From contig PXSV01000141.1 in NCBI GenBank assembly GCA_003022685.1, positions 1 through 5,594 on the forward strand: 5,594 nt of DNA. Reading direction: 5' to 3'. This document shows, in pieces, positions 4,769-5,594 of this stretch. The stretch is from Halobacteriales archaeon SW_9_67_24. GTDB taxonomy: Archaea; Halobacteriota; Halobacteria; Halobacteriales; Halococcaceae. How positions within the stretch are numbered: position 1 is the stretch's first letter; every line of letters starts with the position of its first letter. The position numbers were made by a program, and so were the translations under genes. Under the pieces are notes generated by a model. That model saw only the letters and a program-made list of their open reading frames with translations. It was not told the DNA's origin and searched no databases.

Positions 4769-5593
4769 ATGGGATTTTTCGACCGACTCGCCGCCCGGAT
4801 CGACGCGGTCGACAGCGTGCTCTCGGTGGGGCTCGATCCCGATCCCGATCGGCTCTCCGAACACCTCGCCGATCATGACCTGCCGCGCTGGGCGTTCAAC
4901 CGCCGGATCATCGACGCGACCCACGAGCACGTCGCGTGCTACAAGCCGAACGCCGCGTTCTACGAGGATCCCGACGGCTGGCGCGCGCTCCGCGAAACCG
5001 TCGCCTACGCCCACGGCAAGGACGTTCCCGTTCTGCTTGACGCGAAGCGCGCCGACATCGCCAACTCCGCGCGCCAGTATGCGACCCATCTCGACGACGG
5101 TGCGGGCGGCCACGCCCGTGCCAGCGGGCACGCAGTCGACGCGATCACCGTCAACCCCTACCTCGGCCAGGACTCGCTCGAACCATTCCTCGCCCGGGGG
5201 GCAGGCGTGTTCGTGCTGTGTCGGACCTCGAATCCCGGGGGAGCGGACCTCCAGAACTGCGAACTCGCGAACGGCGAGCGCCTCTACGAGCGGGTCGCCC
5301 GGCTTGCCGAGGGCTGGAACGAGCGCGGCAACGTCGGCCTCGTGGTCGGTGCGACCGCACCCGACGAGCTCGAATCGGTGCGCGAACTCGTCCCCGACCT
5401 CCCCTTTCTCGTCCCCGGGATCGGCGCACAGGGTGGGGACACGGAGGCCGCGATCGAGTACGGCCTCGCCGACGGTGTCGGGCTCGTGAACTCCTCGCGC
5501 GGGATCGTCTTCGCCGGGGAGGGCGAGGCGTTCGTCGGGGCGGCGGGCGAGGCGGCGAAGCGGCTCAAGCGCCGGCTGAACGAGTACCGGTAG
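4769..5593 (+). CDS. pyrF: Orotidine 5'-phosphate decarboxylase
   Basis: This enzyme carries out the last step of de novo UMP synthesis, converting OMP to UMP and CO2 in the cytoplasm. The 274-residue protein is full length. Key landmarks along the TIM barrel are VGLDPDPDRL (20-29), YKPNAAFYE with K59 near the ribose-phosphate site, the catalytic tetrad region LLDAKRADI (89-97) with D91, K93 and D96, TVNPYLGQDS (127-136), the phosphate-gripping region VPGIGAQGGD (215-224), and NSSRGI (241-246). The DxKRxDI spacing and overall length fit the longer 'type 2' form. The ATG at 4769 gives the usual MGFFDRLAARID opening. The stop is TAG 5591-5593, one base before the window edge. It is divergent from the HAD gene across 80 nt and stands alone here; other pyr genes are not seen. 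Confidence 0.97.
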   Translation: MGFFDRLAARIDAVDSVLSVGLDPDPDRLSEHLADHDLPRWAFNRRIIDATHEHVACYKPNAAFYEDPDGWRALRETVAYAHGKDVPVLLDAKRADIANSARQYATHLDDGAGGHARASGHAVDAITVNPYLGQDSLEPFLARGAGVFVLCRTSNPGGADLQNCELANGERLYERVARLAEGWNERGNVGLVVGATAPDELESVRELVPDLPFLVPGIGAQGGDTEAAIEYGLADGVGLVNSSRGIVFAGEGEAFVGAAGEAAKRLKRRLNEYR

Positions 5594-5594
5594 C

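Overview
The window is a slice of a haloarchaeal chromosome, an extreme halophile of the class Halobacteria. Three things point there. The DNA is GC-rich with acidic, Asp/Glu-heavy proteins. The gene set is archaeal: an S8e-type ribosomal protein, a DUF2240-like protein, an AbrB-PhoU fusion and a PyrF of the DxKRxDI type. The spacers carry the GAGCGAACGCAGTGAGCGAG-like noncoding repeats familiar from halophile genomes. The genus cannot be fixed from the sequence.

Layout, left to right. Positions 1-218 (+) hold the C-terminal end of a NUDIX-like hydrolase. Positions 219-507 are noncoding and filled by a repeat element. A PhoU protein (508-1119, -) and an AbrB-PhoU fusion (1376-2371, +) diverge from a 256-nt spacer carrying a good inverted-repeat operator candidate. 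Positions 2372-2599 hold a second copy of the repeat element in opposite orientation. Next come an HD-domain phosphohydrolase (2600-3142, -) and, 31 nt upstream of it on the same strand, a broken ribosomal protein S8e gene (3174-3495, -). Divergent from S8e is a DUF2240-like gene (3578-4030, +), which converges at 1 nt on a HAD hydrolase (4032-4688, -). Divergent from the HAD gene is pyrF, orotidine 5'-phosphate decarboxylase (4769-5593, +).

Functionally the window has a phosphate-signalling block (two PhoU-domain regulators, with no pst transporter genes visible) and a block of housekeeping and nucleotide genes (S8e, a YfbR-like HD hydrolase, a HAD phosphatase, pyrF). No complete new defence, mobile or biosynthetic system is visible.

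The unusual points are these. (1) A pair of diverged, colinear repeat elements of about 230-245 nt lies in inverted orientation, each starting 3-4 nt after the stop codon of a PhoU-domain gene and each between convergent genes. (2) Two normally conserved genes, S8e and phoU, each lack roughly 50-60 nt of internal sequence; in S8e this breaks the reading frame. These are either real lesions or assembly errors.
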